In this document: positions 12,605 to 23,690 of the stretch, in pieces
How positions within the stretch are numbered: the first letter of the stretch is position 1
Layout of the letters: each line of letters begins with the position of its first letter
Source of the DNA: Hypericum androsaemum
Taxonomy: Eukaryota > Streptophyta > Magnoliopsida > Malpighiales > Hypericaceae
Reading direction: 5' to 3'
Length of the DNA stretch: 64,000 nt
Assembly (NCBI GenBank): GCA_963995505.1
Contig: OZ023182.1
Span: forward strand, 8,300,707-8,364,706
The notes under the pieces: generated by a model
The model's input: only the letters and a program-made list of their open reading frames with translations
Databases searched by the model: none
Told to the model about the DNA's origin: nothing
Translations under genes and position numbers: made by a program

Positions 12605-13672
12605 ATGTCCTCCTCCACCCATTTTCCGGCCTGCTTCCGCCCCTCCGCCGACGAGGGTCCCCCGCCGCCGTCCCCCCTCCCGGCGCCGGAATCCACCCCA
12701 AACAACACCAACCTCACCACCTGCCTATACCAAACCAGCCTCGGCCAGTTCTCTCTCACCTGGTCCCGCTTTCTCCTCGGACACTCCCTCCACCTCCAAC
12801 TCCTCCACCCAACCACCGACCACCACGTGTCCCCCTCCTCCTCCGCCGCCGCCGTCTCGTTCCACCTCCACCTGAAGCCCTTCAATTTCTGGAGAAAGCA
12901 CGGCTCCAAGAAAATACCACTCCCCCACCCCGTCGCCCCCACCCAACTCCGCCTCTACTGGGATCTAACCAAGGCCCGGTTCGGCCAAATCGGCCCCGAA
13001 CCGGTCTCCAACTTCTACATAGCCGCCGTCGTTGACCACGACCTGGTCCTCCTCGTCGGCGACCAGACCAAACCAGCCCTCTCCAGGACCAAACCCGTGA
13101 AAAAACCCTACTTGCAAGACCAAGCCCTCGTCCTCAGAAGGGAACACGTGTACGGCCACAAAACGTTCAAGACACGAGCCAGACTCGGCGGCAAGAACCG
13201 GGAGATCACCATAGATTGCTCCGTCAACAGCGACGCCAGGCTGTCGTTCAACGTCGACGAGACTAGGGTTTTGTTAGTGAAGAGGCTGAAGTGGAAGTTC
13301 CGAGGAAGCGAGAAGGTGGAGGTCGACGGGGTCCCCGTTAATATCTCGTGGGACGTTTATAACTGGCTTTTCCAAGGTAATGGCGGTGGCGAGCACGCGG
13401 TTTTCATGTTCAAGTTCGAGAGTTTAGGGGTGGAAGAGGAGGAGGAGGAGGTGGGGGAGGAAAAAGAAGAGAAGAATGGCGGTCGTTTCGGGTTGATGAT
13501 GGGGAGGAGGAGGACGAAGACGGAGAGGAGCTCGTCGTCGTCGTCGATTTCGATGTCGTCGGGGTCTTCGTTCGGCGGCGGGTCGTCGGTGATGGAGTGG
13601 TCCAGCGTGGAGGAGAATGAGCTTATTAGTCCTGTTGGCTTCTCCCTTCTGGTCTACGCTTGGAGGAAGTGA
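12605..13672 (+). CDS. DUF868 family protein, single exon, 355 aa
   Basis: This uninterrupted frame encodes a plant DUF868 protein. The family is plant-specific and its biochemical role is not established. Visible family features in order: an N-terminal N-L-T-T-C-L-Y-Q-T region (residues about 35-50) followed by L-T-W-S-R; an F-x-L-H-L-K-P-F-x-F-W-R-K-x-G-S-K block (about 85-103); W-D-L-T-K-A-R-F-x-x-x-P-E-P-x-S-x-F-Y-A-x-V-D (about 118-145); and C-terminal V-D-G-V-P-V-x-I-S-W-D-V-Y-N-W-L-F (about 244-260). A Glu-rich then Ser-rich low-complexity stretch (about 278-325) precedes the C-terminal F-S-L-L-V-Y-A-W-R-K. The start follows a C-rich leader, and the length is usual for the family. The coding region is much more GC-rich than its surroundings. 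Its last 120 bp were copied in a tandem duplication (see 17641-17762). Confidence 0.93.
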   Translation: MSSSTHFPACFRPSADEGPPPPSPLPAPESTPNNTNLTTCLYQTSLGQFSLTWSRFLLGHSLHLQLLHPTTDHHVSPSSSAAAVSFHLHLKPFNFWRKHGSKKIPLPHPVAPTQLRLYWDLTKARFGQIGPEPVSNFYIAAVVDHDLVLLVGDQTKPALSRTKPVKKPYLQDQALVLRREHVYGHKTFKTRARLGGKNREITIDCSVNSDARLSFNVDETRVLLVKRLKWKFRGSEKVEVDGVPVNISWDVYNWLFQGNGGGEHAVFMFKFESLGVEEEEEEVGEEKEEKNGGRFGLMMGRRRTKTERSSSSSSISMSSGSSFGGGSSVMEWSSVEENELISPVGFSLLVYAWRK

Positions 13673-16600
13673 AGAGATTCTTTTTCTTTTTTTTATAATT
13701 TGTGATTCAATTTTATTGGTAATTGATGATGTCCCAATTCTTGTTGGGGGATTTGAGATTGGGATTTTAACCCAATTTATATTTGTTGGATTCATTTGTT
13801 TTTTTAGGAGATTGAGAAAGATATTACTATACAATGTATTCTACAAAAATCTTGGGAACAGGCAGCTGGTTGCTTCTCTTTTAACATTCCGTTTCGGCTC
13901 TTTCTTTCCGATTAGTTGAATTGGTCCGGTTCCAATTGGTTTCATTTTGTTGACTGTCTTATTGGATTCACAGAAATTATATTATCGAACCATATCTCTG
14001 ATGTTTTGAGACGTTCGAGTGCTTTAATTTGTTTCCGCTGTTCTTGTCTTTGTATTGATCTGGAAGATTCCTCCTGTTGTCGATATGATAGTTTCTCTTT
14101 GATTGGCTTGCTTTTTTGTTTTGATTGGAATAGCTTGTAATGATAAAGAGAATTTGTTAAACTTCCGCCCGTGGACGGACAGGACAATGTGCATGTGAGC
14201 TGGGGATGGGGCCCTTTTTGTTAAACCGACCATTTTTGAACATCTATGTGCTCTAATCCATATTTAAGTTAGTCCTGACGAAAAAAAATTTGCAACAAAT
14301 ATTTAATATTGTTATATTTAAAATTATTTAATTCAATAGTTTTATTAAATTAAAATAATTTATTTACGGGATGAAGTGATCTTGGATAAATATATAATTT
14401 TAGTTTTGGAAGTGGGAACCATGTTTGGAAGGACAAGACATTATCGTACCGGAGGGATAACGGCATGAGACCGGGAAGAGGAAGGCAAATCTGTGATTTT
14501 TTTTGGTGTGAAGTTGCGACCATATAATTTCTGGTGTCTCCCTGTTGCCTTTGTCTTGGAGTGGACGTCGGAATAGAACGGTCTAATAATGTATAATGGT
14601 ATTCTAGTGTCCATGTAATTTACATTATTTTGGCCTTTTCGCCAAGGACATACATAGTTCCTGTTATTCTTGCAAGCTTTTTTTTATATTTAGAAATTCT
14701 TTTTTTTAGAAACCAATTCTTCTTGCAAGTTTTAATTGGAGATCAGACCTTCGCCAATAATAGAACGGTGTAAAATCAACTATTCTTTTATATAATTATT
14801 CAAATTCAATCTTTAAAAAAATTTCGAATTTAAACATTAAATATTGTTAACTACTTGTCGAAATCGTTTTATAATTATTCAAAAAATCTACTTGAATAGA
14901 ATATATATTAGTTATTATTCGGCTTTTTCATTGTTACATGTGGATAAGCAAATAAACACAGCATACCAAAATATCTCGAGTTCTAACTAGCACCTGGAGT
15001 AAAAAGAACGGGTGGAAGCAAATAGTTGATGACAGGTCTTAATTTTTTTTCGTCGCCAACTAACAATCTCTCTTTTTTCTTCTGACGCGCATTCCAAAAG
15101 GTTTATGTGCATTTTTTCCTCTATGATCCCAGCGTGTGAGGATAATATTTATTTCTTTTTTTTTTAACTTGTGAAACCGAAAGCAACTGGAAAAAAAAGG
15201 AGGAAGGAAAAAACTAAAAAGAAGAGGAGAAGAGATACCCATGAAAATAAGAAATTTGATTGTTAAAATATTGTCACCATTTAAGTTAAAATGAACTGGA
15301 GTTTGATTGGTATAAATAGCTCCGGAAAGAAATCCGGCCCAACAGATGCTACTATTTTTGAAACTTGAACCACAATTTTGTTATTACATTATAGAACATG
15401 TTTGGTAACCTAACGCGATATGATAAGAATAGGATAAGACTATAAATACAGAAATTAATTATTTATGTATAGCTCCTTATTTTTTTTAACATTTTCCGAT
15501 AAATAATCAATATATGTGTATGCTACGGAAACCCCGACAAACTATGGTGGCGGCACCTCATTGGGCGCGCACCTTCGTCAAAACGTAGGAGAGACCTCAC
15601 CATACCAACTTTTTATAGAATTTCATCAAACAAATGTTTAATAATATATGCAGATCACAAAACGAGTGATCTCAGAGAATTATTCTAATTGGACTTGTTA
15701 TAACTTGATTAGTGATCTCAAGTTTAAACATAATATGTGAATGTTTATGGCAAAACATAAAGCTACGGGATGGAGAGAGGGTTCAAATAGAGTGATCTTG
15801 ACTCTTGGTTGCGAGCGTCAATTAGGCCCTACTGGCAAAATGTATGAGCGCGCATTTTAATTTTTTCTGGTGGATTAATCGTACGGCAAAATACTAGAAT
15901 CTACTCAAAGGCCAAAATAAACCGGACAAAGACAATGCACCTTCTCGGTAATTCGAAACATCAAGTTTGATAAAATGATCAGTAATCAACTAACCGAATT
16001 AACCATTTTATAGTAACGAAAAAGTAACCATTTTTTATGGACAACATAATCATATACTTGTTGGAATAGATTTAAAATTATTGATAAAGTTATATTAGAA
16101 AGTTATCAATAGTTTTCGAGTGAGTGAGTATTTGGACATAAAGTTATATTAGAAACATAATTAACAATTAATGACCTCAAACAAAACTTGTTCAAATCAT
16201 TTAGCCATTTTCTAATATACCAAATTCCATGTTTGATGAACCGATTTTCAGACCAGTCCAACTCGTAAGATTTGATGATCTCTTTCAATGGGTAACGGAA
16301 GGCAATAAGATGCATTTTGAATTTTGAAGGTCTCGGATTTAGGGGAGTGTGCACATGACAAGAATGGGAATTAATGTCACCCTCCAAGCCCAAATCCAGT
16401 GTTCCGCCGCAAAAGAGAAAACCAAGTCTGTTCCAATTCCAGCGTATGTAGATCCGGGAAATCAGTTATATCAGCTGGAGCTGCGGCTCACGTTAACTTA
16501 TACGACCAGTTAATGTTGACCTACCTGTTTACGGTCACCCAGTTAGTTTTTATACGGCCAATCGAATCTCGTAAATATCATGTGATTTGAGAAAAAAAAT

Positions 16601-17640
16601 TATTGTAGTACTAATATCATGAAAGCGATAAATGCTTTTTTTAAAGGTAAAAATCACTTCAAAATATATTAACCTATCAAGTAGAAAAGTCTGTAAACAA
16701 GATGGCATCAAGCTACCCAGGAGAACAGTCCTTCAATCCACACGGAGTGATCTGAGCCTACATGATTTGCTTAACCAGTCTGCGACCTGATTAAGTACAC
16801 GAGGGGTTAATTTTAGCATACAATTTGGCAAATCACCAAGAAGTAACCTAAGTCTAAAGACAAGTGCTTCCACTTGCCAGTAAACAAACGAGGAATGGTC
16901 ATTCAAGAAATTGTACGCCAAAAGGCAGTCCATCTCCACAAAGGTTTGGACACCATGATACTTCGCTTTGATCATCTTGAGGGCAAGCTCCACAGCTAGA
17001 AGCTCCGCTTCCAAAGATGACAGAGCCACCCTCAAATCCGTCTGACTTTCTACCTCGAGGCCTAAATGATTCATAGCAACTGTAGCCAATCCAGCCGAAT
17101 CCGAGGCATCACGAAAGAGATAAATGCTGAAACCGTCCAATGTTTATGGGAAGCCTTTTGCCGCAAGAAGCCATACAGATACAAGAACCGTTCATAAAGA
17201 AGCTCAAAATTGAGAAATTCCTTGTTACTGGCTGGCCGCCGAGAAATGAAATTAGAAATATCCCTTTCTCAATGAACTGTTGTCGACAGCGCAATTACTT
17301 AGACTGGATTATGCAAATGGGTTTTACGGATATAGACCAGTGCTAGTCGCGTTTAGGTAATGGGTTCTGTTGCCAGAAGAGTGATAGATATTGGTCATGG
17401 GCCTGGTCATTATATCGTTGCACAAATGGGTTTTATGCAGCACAACACTTAGATGAACGACTTCGAGAATTGTTCTAATTTAACTAAAAGATCTCGAGTT
17501 TGAATTTTATTGGGATTTTCACACTTCAGATGGTTTAAACCAAAAATGGGTTTTATGCAGAGCATTTTCTCCGCAGCTTTGAAATTTCAAAGATTAAACC
17601 ATCATTCTCTAGCGAGATAAAAAGTTGTACAGTGGGGAAA
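13553..17640 (+). repeat. tandem segmental duplication, unit 1
   Basis: From the DUF868 3' end to 17640 this segment is repeated in the same order and orientation as an expanded second unit at 17641-30475. Matching landmarks: 13553 with 17641; 14150-14640 with 19620-20080; 15060-15330 with 20470-20700; 15385-15990 with 25230-25840 (patchy); 16335-16480 with 27010-27230; 16490-17640 with 27290-27655 and again with 29870-30475. Apart from the DUF868 3' end and a LINE insertion it has no coding content. The alignments were made by eye and identity was not computed. Confidence 0.85.
16637..17107 (-). mobile_element. 5'-truncated LINE (RNase H end) with 21-bp target duplication
   Basis: A minus-strand frame (about 17107-16733) encodes the C-terminal RNase H-like domain (RVT_3 type) of a plant LINE. 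It reads D-A-S near its start, L-E-A-E-L-L-A-V-E-L-A-L-K, then V-E-M-D-C-L-L-A, and ends with a V-L-N-Q-V-A-D-W-L-S-K pattern. The upstream polymerase part is missing. A T-run at 16636-16642 is the reverse complement of a short poly(A) tail. A 21-bp repeat flanks the insertion (16616-16636 and 17108-17128, two mismatches). The homologous sequence at 30014-30034 carries the site once with no insert. The first dozen residues of the open frame, from 17140, come from flanking DNA. Confidence 0.88.
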
Positions 17641-17762
17641 ATGTTGTCGGGTTCGTCGTTCGGCGGCGGGTCGTCGGTGATGGAGTGATCCAGTGTGGAG
17701 GAGAATGAGCTTATTAGTCCTGTTGGCTTCTTCTCCCTCCTGGTCTACGCTTGGAGGAAGTG
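17641..17762 (+). pseudogene. duplicated 3' fragment of the DUF868 gene
   Basis: The sequence matches the last 120 bp of the DUF868 reading frame (13553-13672) plus its 3' flank. It has no start or body, a TGG-to-TGA change gives a stop within about 50 bp, and an extra TCT codon sits in the C-terminal motif. It begins exactly at the join between the two tandem units, so it is a breakpoint remnant and not a separate gene. Confidence 0.9.
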
Positions 17763-18829
17763 AGGAGAATTTTTTTTTTGTGATTCAATTTTATTGGTAA
17801 TTGATGTCCCCAATTCTTGTTGGGGGATTTGCGATTGGGATTTTAACCCAATTTATTTGTGGGTTCGTTTGTTTTTTAGAAGATTGAGAAAGATATATTA
17901 CAATACAATATATTCTAAAAAATCTTTTAACATTCTGTTTGAACTAAGTAAAATTTTTATAAAGTGACCTCCTCCAAACTGATAACATCTCTAAAATAAT
18001 AAAAAAATTTGGTCTCGAGTCGGGACCAGTGCTAAAATTTAATAACCTTCTATCGTAATAACTAATACTTTTTCAACAAATTTTAGTGTTAAATCTGAAC
18101 CCCAATTTTTGTATAAAGTGATATTTTTTAATAAATATACATTTTTTACATACTTCACAATTGCTAACAATATTTTAAGATACTAGTTTATGCTAGACTT
18201 GCTTGATTGATAAATTTTATATCACCATTCATGTTCTGGATTATCTTCAAATGGTCTTCTTTATCATCGTCTTGTTGTAAACAAAATATTTCAATCGAGT
18301 GTAGTATTTGAATAATGCTATAAGCCGATATTTTAGCCATTTGAATATAGACAAAATAATTTTTAGCTATTTACGTATTTATTGCCTCAAAACTTAATTT
18401 TAATTTTTTCGGAGAAAAAAAAAGGTAAACCTCTCTTATTTGATAGCCTCTCTAATGTGATATTTTTCTCCGGTTCCAACGATATCACTTTATAAAGATT
18501 TTATTGTATTTATTATTTCCAATTGGTTTCACAAAAATTATTGCAAACCATATCCTCGAAGTTTGAAACATTCGAGTTCTTGAAACACAACAATAACTCG
18601 TAGGCCAGTGGGATTCAGTTGTTGATTATCTCGACACATTTGCTGCACCCTTTGTGGTGGTGTAAAATTTCTGTAAAATTCAACTAGCAGCCATTGATTT
18701 ATATGGGATACTGAAATAAGGCAACTTTAATTTGTCTCCGTTGCTCTTGTCTTTGTATTGATCTGTAAGATTCTTCCTTTTGTCGTTTTCTCTTTGATCC
18801 TTTAGGTGGGCCTGGCTGCCTTGCTTTTT

Positions 18830-19586
18830 TTTGGGAAAAGTCCACTTAAGTATCCTGTAGTATCACCGATTATCATTTGAGTACTTCTGTGGTTTAAAAT
18901 CGATGGAACCGGTCTGACTTTTTTCCAATTTTTATCACTTAGGTCCACTCAAGTCCGGTTCGGGATTTTTTTGCAAAACGCGTCGTTTTGACGCTTATGT
19001 GGACTGCCACATCGTAGTGACCCGGATTAGTCATTGCTGACATGACGATGGGTAAATTATCAAATTAGTACCAAATTAATTTATTATTTTTCAAAAAAAT
19101 CCTTATCCTCCCATCTCTTATCCTCCCTCTTCTTCCATTCATCCCACGAGAACGACGAATCGAGCGTATTTGGAGCGGTTCCACCACGAGAACGACGCCG
19201 AATCGAGGCAAGCCGAGACGGAATCCAAAAACGTAATCAAGCCCTCGTGGGATGAATGGAAGAAGAGAGAGAAAGAGACGAATGGAAGAAGAGAGAGAAA
19301 GAGAGATGGGAGGATAAGAATTTTTTTGAAAAATAATAAATTAATTTAGTACTAATTTGATAATTTATCCATCGCCATATCAGCAATGACTAATCCGGGT
19401 CACTACGACGTGGCAGTCCACATAAGCGTCAAAATGACGCGTTTTGCAAAAAAATCCCGAACCAGACTTGAGTGGACCTAAGTGATAAAAATTAGAAAAA
19501 GTCGGACCGGTTCTATCGATTTTAAACTACAGGGTACTAAAATGATAATCGGTGATACCACAGGGTACTTAAGTGGACTTTTTCCT
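18830..19586. mobile_element. foldback element FB4, subfamily B
   Basis: Arms of nearly 300 bp (about 18830-19140 and 19300-19586) are inverted copies; GTCCACTTAAGTA, ATCACCGATTATCAT, GGACTGCCAC and ATTAGTCATTGCTGACAT recur in reverse complement. The short spacer (about 19140-19300) holds GAGAAAGAGA repeats and a duplicated GAATGGAAGAAG word. The unit 1 sequence at 14105-14125 is the uninterrupted site. The target is a T-run, so the duplication length cannot be fixed. No protein is encoded. Confidence 0.85.
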
Positions 19587-20986
19587 TTTTGTTTTGATTG
19601 GAATAGCTTGTAAGGAATGATAAAGAGAATTTTGTTAAACTTCCGCCGGTGAACGGACAGGACAATGTACATGTGAGCTGGGGTGGGCCCTTTTTTAAAC
19701 CGGCATTTCTCGGAACATTCATGCACATACTAATTTAGATTTTAAGTTAATCTTAATTCCATAATTATTAGAAAATTCTCGTAATAAAATTTTAAATTAT
19801 ACTTTATTTACCGGATCAAGTGACCGTGGATAAATATATAATTTTAATTTCGGAAAGTGGGAACCATGTTTTGGAAGGATAAGACATTATCGTACCGGAG
19901 GGATACGGCACTAGACCGGGAAGAGATCTGTGAAATTGCGACCATATAATCTCTGGTGTCTACCTGCTGCCTTTGTCTTGGAGTGGACGTTGGAATAGAA
20001 CGGTCTAATAACGAATAATGGTATTCTAGTTTCTATGTAATTTACATTATTTTGACCTTTTCGCCAAGGACATAATACCTGCTATTCTTGCAAGTTTTAA
20101 TCGGAGATCAGCTCCTCGCCAATAATAGAACTGTGTAAAATTAACTATTCTTTTATATGATAATCAAAAAATATTGAATTCGAACATTGGACAATGTTAA
20201 TTACTTGTTAAAATAAATTTAAAATTATTCAAAAATTCTAATTGGGTTAAACTTGTATTGATTATTATTTGGACTTTTCAGTGCGACATTTGGTTTAAAA
20301 ATTCTATTTGGTATTTAGAGGTTCAGGGAGCTTTGGCAGCCAAATTTTAATTCAAATCTAAATACGATGTCGCCACATCAGATTTTGAAAAGTGGAAGCA
20401 AATACTTGATGACAGTTCTTAATTTTTTTAGAGTTATGACAGGTCTTAACTGGACACGCATTAGCAATCTCTCTTTTTTCTTCTGACGCGCATTCCAAAA
20501 GTTTTGTGTGCATTTTTTCCTCTGATTACAGCGTGTGAGGATAATATTTAAATCTGATTTTTTGACTTGTGAAACCGAAAGCAACCACAAAAAAAAAGAG
20601 GAGGAGAAGAGATACCGGTGAAAAGAAGAAATTTGATAGTCAAAATATTGTCACCGTTTAAGTTAAAATGAACCGAACTTTGATTGGTATACTAATTTAC
20701 TAAATAGCTCCGAAAAGAAATCCGGTCCAACATATTCTACTATTTTGAAATGTTGACCTAAATAGATTACTTGATGTACAAGGATTTGCCTCTATATAAA
20801 AGTATGATACCCAAGGGTTTTGTATGACTTTGTGGCTCGGAAACTCATCAATAAAGGTTCTCCTTTTTCCCCGTGGATGTAAACATTAGGTTGAACCACG
20901 TTATCTCTTGCGTCCGTGTTCTTTGCGTATTTTGTTCTCTTGGTTGCTAAATTCCTAACAAGTGGTATCAGAGCTAAGGTTGGACG

Positions 20987-21373
20987 ATGTCAGATCGCGG
21001 TGTGAAGTTTACTTTTGTGAAGTTCGATGGTTTATCGAATTTTGGGTTATGGCAAAGGCGTGTCAAGGATCTCCTCATGCAAAAAGGGATGGTCAACGCA
21101 CTATCAGGGAAGAAGCCTGAGAAGATAGAGGAGCAAGAGTGGGAAGAGTTGGAGGCCAAGGCGGTAGCGAAGATTCGCTTGTGCTTGGCGGATGATGAGG
21201 AGCCACCAGCTGGGTTGTGGAAGAGGATCCAGGTCAGAGTCAAAGACGTTCAATGGAAGTGGGTTCAAATGCAGAGAAGGGCACATGAAAGGGACTATCC
21301 AGGACGAACTGGGAATCAAGACAACGATGGCATCCGCAACCATGTCCACATGTTCAGACGAGTCGGATGGTGA
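20987..21373 (+). pseudogene. Copia gag N-terminal remnant
   Basis: The first roughly 65 residues resemble the start of Copia gag polyproteins (DUF4219/UBN2-like): a K-F-D-G-L-S-N-F-G-L-W-Q-x-R-V-K-D-L-L pattern, then E-E-W-E-E-L-E-x-K-A and I-R-L-C-L-A-D. After that the frame leaves the family pattern and ends. Overlapping frames downstream to 21979 show no pol motifs. It starts 12 bp after the primer-binding site, as expected for gag. Confidence 0.8.
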
Positions 21374-22343
21374 CTGGCTTTCTGTCTCATCAAATCCAAT
21401 ACATCCTGGTAATCTATTTTCGTTAGGAACCTTGGATTATAACAGTGATAGTTATAAAGGTAGGCTAATAAAGGTGGAGAAGGATGCGATGGTAGGGATG
21501 AAGGGTGAAATAGAATACCTACAGGTTAGTGGGGCACATTGTTGTAGGTGGAGTCACATCAATGGGTCTGAAGGAGTTGGCAAAAGCTCAGGTCATATGA
21601 GGTTGGTTCGTATGAGGGAGCAAAGGTTTGACATGGATGATTTGAGTGTAGTTGGGATTTGCGAAGACATGGATATCAAGCTATGGTTGTTTCATGGAGG
21701 CATGGTTGGCAACAGCCAGGATTGTTTCGGAGAAGCATTTTTAGCTGGACCCTGCTATGGTTGTCTAAAAGGACGTGCACGTCAAAGGTGTTGGGTAAGT
21801 TTTTCATGGAGAATGCAAAATCGTTGGTAGCACCACAGGCGAATCAGGTATCTCACTCAAGGCCGAACGGTGGAGTTCGTGGTATGTCGAGGGTTCTACT
21901 TTGTGGAACAAAAGGTTGCCCTTTGTATGCTATGGCACAGAGCATTAGTTTGAGGCAAGAAGGTCTAGCGAAAAAGTAGTTCGAGGTTGCGGAGCATGGG
22001 GTTGACCAAAAAATAGAGAGCACATCTATTAGTCACAAGTTTGCTTCAGCAGGTGAACTTGCTAGTTGGGGTTCGATGAAGATTAGAGGGAAGACGCCAA
22101 GCAAGCTGGGAAGCTCGAGCTTGGGGGTCTGCTCCAAGTGATTGAACTAAGGTGGTGAGAAAATTGAGATGGTCTTATCTATGGCGGTGTATCTATGGTC
22201 TGAGGTGGAATCGATGGAGTCAAATTGGTCTTGCAAGATCTCATCTCTTCATGGGGCGGTGTTTTGTCAATGTGGAGTTTTGCTGAAGTTTGGATGGAGC
22301 TTCATGGTTTGTCCACGGGATAATTTCTCGCCAAGGTGGAGAT

Positions 22344-22617
22344 TGTTGAGTTTGGTGAGGACAAAAGTAAAAGAGGAATTATTTTTCTGTTTTGTTTCGG
22401 ACTCCTAATTTGACCTAAATATATTTCTTGATGTACAAGGGTTTGTCTCTATATAAAGGCATGTTACCCAAGGGTTTTTTATGGCTTTGTGGCTCGGAAG
22501 ATCATCAATAAAAGTTCTCATTTCTCTCTGTAGATGTAGGCATTAGGCCGAACCACGTAAACTCTTGCGTCCGTGTTCTTTGCGCATTTTATTCTCGAAG
22601 TTGCTAAATTCCTAACA
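22344..22617 (+). repeat. 3' LTR of the non-autonomous Copia element
   Basis: A 274-bp LTR running TGTTGA to TAACA. TATATAAAGGC (about 22452) is a TATA-like core and AATAAAAG (about 22506) a poly(A)-signal-like word; both recur in the 5' LTR and in the extra LTR at 22955-23213. Confidence 0.88.
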
Positions 22618-22719
22618 TGAAATGTACTCGTATATTTTAAGAAAGATTTTAACTAATTTGATTATATTGTTTATATTAATAAAACGTACACTCAAAGGTT
22701 CAATCCTTTATATGGCTTA

Positions 22720-23640
22720 ACATTCAAAGGAAATTGCCGACGAGAGACAGTCTAATTTGTAGGAGGAGTTTGGATGCTTGGGATTGTTTATGTCCAATCT
22801 GTACTGATTTGGATGAAAAATCCTCCTCATTTATTCATGTTGGAAAGTGTCGAAGAAATGTAGGATGGGTTAGCGCCCGCTAGCCCCCTAGCGACCGCTG
22901 GAGAGTATTCCAGAAAGTGGAATTTCTGATGACCTACGATCGACCGCTAGGTGGTGTTGACATCCGTTTTCTGTTTTGCTCGGAGTTTTGTTTTAGACTC
23001 CTAGGACGACATAGATAGATTTCTTATACTCCAAGAGTTCGTCTATTATATAAGGATGTGTTACCTAAGGATTTTGTATGGCTTTGTGATTTGGTATCCT
23101 CAATAAAAGTTCTTCTTTTTTCCCATGGACGTAGACATTAGGCCAAACAATGTAATCTCTTGTGTCTGTATTCTTTGCGCGTTATTGTTCTCTTGTCGAC
23201 AGAATTCTTAACAATTCCTGCATTGTCCAATGACCTAGAGTATTTGGAATTGCGATCGCTCCTAGTCTATTGGTCCCCGTATTCTTTCGGCGCTTGAATA
23301 GTGAGTATTTGAAGATCACGGGCATGACAAAGTATGGGCCTCGTTAATTACCTCTATAATGTGAGAAATTTAGCTGGTCAGGAACCGGGTTGTCTTTGAT
23401 GAAGCGGATATAGGTGCTTTGTTGAATGCCTTACAATGTGGGAAGACGTTTCCCTAATTCAGAGGCAACAACTAATTTCCTTTTCGACTTCGATACGAGA
23501 ACTAGATCAATTCAGCTCGGTAAACTCGGGATAAGTTAGGATTGATTGTAAATAGCGAGTCTGTTCGCTATTAGTTTTTTCTAAGGGCTTAACTTGTATT
23601 GCAATAGAAACGAGGCACCTCTATACCCATCTACCATTTT
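22720..23640 (+). mobile_element. decayed LINE remnant interrupted by an LTR
   Basis: Frame 22750-22868 reads R-D-S-L-x-C-R-R-S-L, then C-L-C-P-I-C-T, then a F-I-H-V-x-K-C pattern. This fits the zinc-binding zf-RVT segment that follows reverse transcriptase in plant LINEs. The frame breaks and an LTR lies at 22955-23213. Beyond it (to about 23640) the sequence ends in a T-rich stretch with GTATTGCAATAGAAACGAGG, like a LINE 3' UTR. That the two sides belong to one element is my inference. Confidence 0.5.
22955..23213 (+). repeat. third LTR of the same Copia family (solo or remnant)
   Basis: It matches the LTRs at 20751 and 22344 throughout: TGTTGA start, TATATAAGGATG, GGCTTTGTG, AATAAAAGTTCT, GACGTAGACATTAGGCC and a TTAACA end. 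The preceding CTAGGTGG resembles the family's purine tract, so it may be the 3' end of another decayed copy and not a clean solo LTR. The five bases on each side do not match. Confidence 0.8.
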
Positions 23641-23690
23641 TTTCCATTGAATTTTGCTGTATTTGAATTTTTTATAAGACCCTCGGTTAC

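Larger units (their letters stand above)
20751..22617 (+). mobile_element. non-autonomous Copia-type LTR element with 5-bp target duplication
   Basis: The components are a 5' LTR (20751-20961), a primer-binding site TGGTATCAGAGC (20964-20975) matching the plant initiator tRNA-Met, a gag start, a purine-rich tract CCAAGGTGGAGAT (22331-22343) and a 3' LTR (22344-22617). TGAAA flanks both ends (20746-20750 and 22618-22622). Both LTRs begin TGTTGA and end TAACA. The internal region is about 1.4 kb, with no protease, integrase or reverse transcriptase visible, so the element would have depended on another copy for movement. The 5' LTR is about 63 bp shorter than the 3' LTR. Confidence 0.92.

Noticed and set aside
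12565..13834. Several long minus-strand open frames opposite the DUF868 gene
   Set aside because: They are antisense shadows of a GC-rich coding region; their translations are Gly/Glu/Arg or Arg/Pro-rich and match no family, while the plus frame shows DUF868 motifs.
20961..20975. Possible tRNA-like fragment (TGGTATCAGAGC)
   Set aside because: Only the 12-bp primer-binding word next to an LTR, not a tRNA gene; the same applies at 47958-47969.
21192..22408. Overlapping frames after the gag stub
   Set aside because: No protease, integrase or polymerase motif could be read in them, and they overlap one another in different frames.
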